From: Thermopolyspora flexuosa
GTDB taxonomy: Bacteria > Actinomycetota > Actinomycetes > Streptosporangiales > Streptosporangiaceae
DNA: 64,000 nt
Reading direction: 5' to 3'
Assembly (NCBI RefSeq): GCF_006716785.1
Contig: NZ_VFPQ01000001.1
Location: 4,650,001 to 4,714,000 of the forward strand
The notes beneath the pieces are model-generated. The model did not search any database, was not told the origin of the DNA, and saw only the letters and a list, made by a program, of their open reading frames with translations. Made by a program: the position numbers and the translations under genes. This document shows, in pieces, positions 63,612-64,000 of this stretch. How positions within the stretch are numbered: the stretch's first letter is position 1; every line of letters begins with the position of its first letter.

Positions 63612-64000
63612 GCCACATTCCCCACCCTGTGGTCAGGACCATGCAAACTACTGACGCATGCTCAGTTCCGTTGGTTGACGCCTGACGCTTGTATCACACG
63701 GGAGCCGGGTTCTCTGAAGAATCTTAGAGATCACCGGAGCAGCGGGGAATAGCTGGATATGTCCACATTCGGACGAGAACTTTTTTTGTAGAAGAGTTGA
63801 CCGAACAGCGGGAACGGGCGATATCACCGTTCATAGGTGTAAATTCAGGGGAAAAATTAGCATTATTGCCCCATTTTGCGAGAAAGCAGCACACGAAGTC
63901 GGATGCCGGGGCACTCCGGGAGCGCGCGGCGCACGGCGCGACCCTGGGCTGCGCCGGCCGTACCCCAGAGGCACGGCGGGCGGACGCCGTCACCTCGGCC
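63612..64000 (-). promoter_or_regulatory. A+T-richer upstream region of the sugar-transferase operon
   Basis: 389 bp with no convincing gene; visibly poorer in G+C than elsewhere, with a T7 run near 63780 and stretches such as AAAAATTAGCATTATTG near 63855. TGACGC occurs three times at 63652, 63676 and 63683. Likely the promoter and control region of the initiating sugar-transferase/rml operon, which controls entry into the whole glycan pathway. Confidence 0.45.

Noticed and set aside
63724-63993. Minus-strand 89-residue open frame at the right edge
   Set aside because: Lies in an A+T-rich control region, has no ribosome-binding site or family resemblance, and has a poor codon pattern for this genome.

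Overview
The window is very high in G+C, uses many GTG and some TTG starts, and packs genes with frequent 4-bp stop/start overlaps. The order tRNA-Tyr/yajQ, tRNA-Thr, tRNA-Met, rpmG, hadA-hadB, murB is the housekeeping arrangement of Actinobacteria. An NhaA-DsbA fusion, an orphan nuoB/nuoC/nuoI set, KorAB and an RRHVD-type leader peptide fit the same phylum. I infer a chromosomal segment of a Streptosporangiales-like actinomycete (Thermobispora-like is a guess). I see no transposase, integrase, phage gene or CRISPR array.

Left part (1-11.2 kb): the start of deoC (cut by the window edge), a 55-aa protein, a large ATP-binding LuxR regulator with a one-base frameshift, and a GDT1/UPF0016 manganese exporter behind a yybP-ykoY manganese riboswitch. 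Then come murB, a glycosyltransferase with a cysteinyl-tRNA-synthetase-like N-terminal tail, hadB/hadA, rpmG, tRNA-Met, tRNA-Thr, a PP2C-like phosphatase and a SnoaL-like protein.

Middle part (11.2-28.5 kb): an NhaA-DsbA fusion, a SMI1/KNR4 protein, an ArsM-like methyltransferase fused to an ArsN1/PAT-like acetyltransferase, tRNA-Tyr, yajQ, a PPOX-fold protein and htpX. Next are a NuoI ferredoxin with a long tail of in-frame 46-residue repeats, a proline-rich helix-hairpin-helix membrane protein, nuoB-nuoC, and a lipoprotein polysaccharide deacetylase. Last is korAB (2-oxoacid:ferredoxin oxidoreductase), preceded by a candidate cysteine-type leader peptide and two overlapping mini-ORFs.

Right part (28.6-63.6 kb): about 35 kb devoted to a cell-surface or exopolysaccharide. 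It holds an initiating polyprenyl-phosphate sugar transferase, rmlA/B/D/C for dTDP-rhamnose, a nucleotide-sugar 6-dehydrogenase, six glycosyltransferases, a Wzx flippase, a Wzy/O-antigen-ligase-like protein, two Wzz-like chain-length proteins, an O-acyltransferase, a CelD/FemAB-like acyltransferase, a deacetylase, two beta-helix proteins that share a nearly identical DNA block, an ABC transporter and an MFS transporter. The most unusual element is an eight-gene, mostly overlapping operon (58.3 to 49.5 kb, minus strand): C-methyltransferase, glucose-1-phosphate cytidylyltransferase, PIG-L deacetylase, SDR epimerase, DUF4910 peptidase-like enzyme, a cysteine-rich protein made of two copies of one domain, Wzx and a glycosyltransferase. 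It looks like a dedicated pathway for making a CDP-linked, C-methylated sugar and exporting a glycan that contains it.
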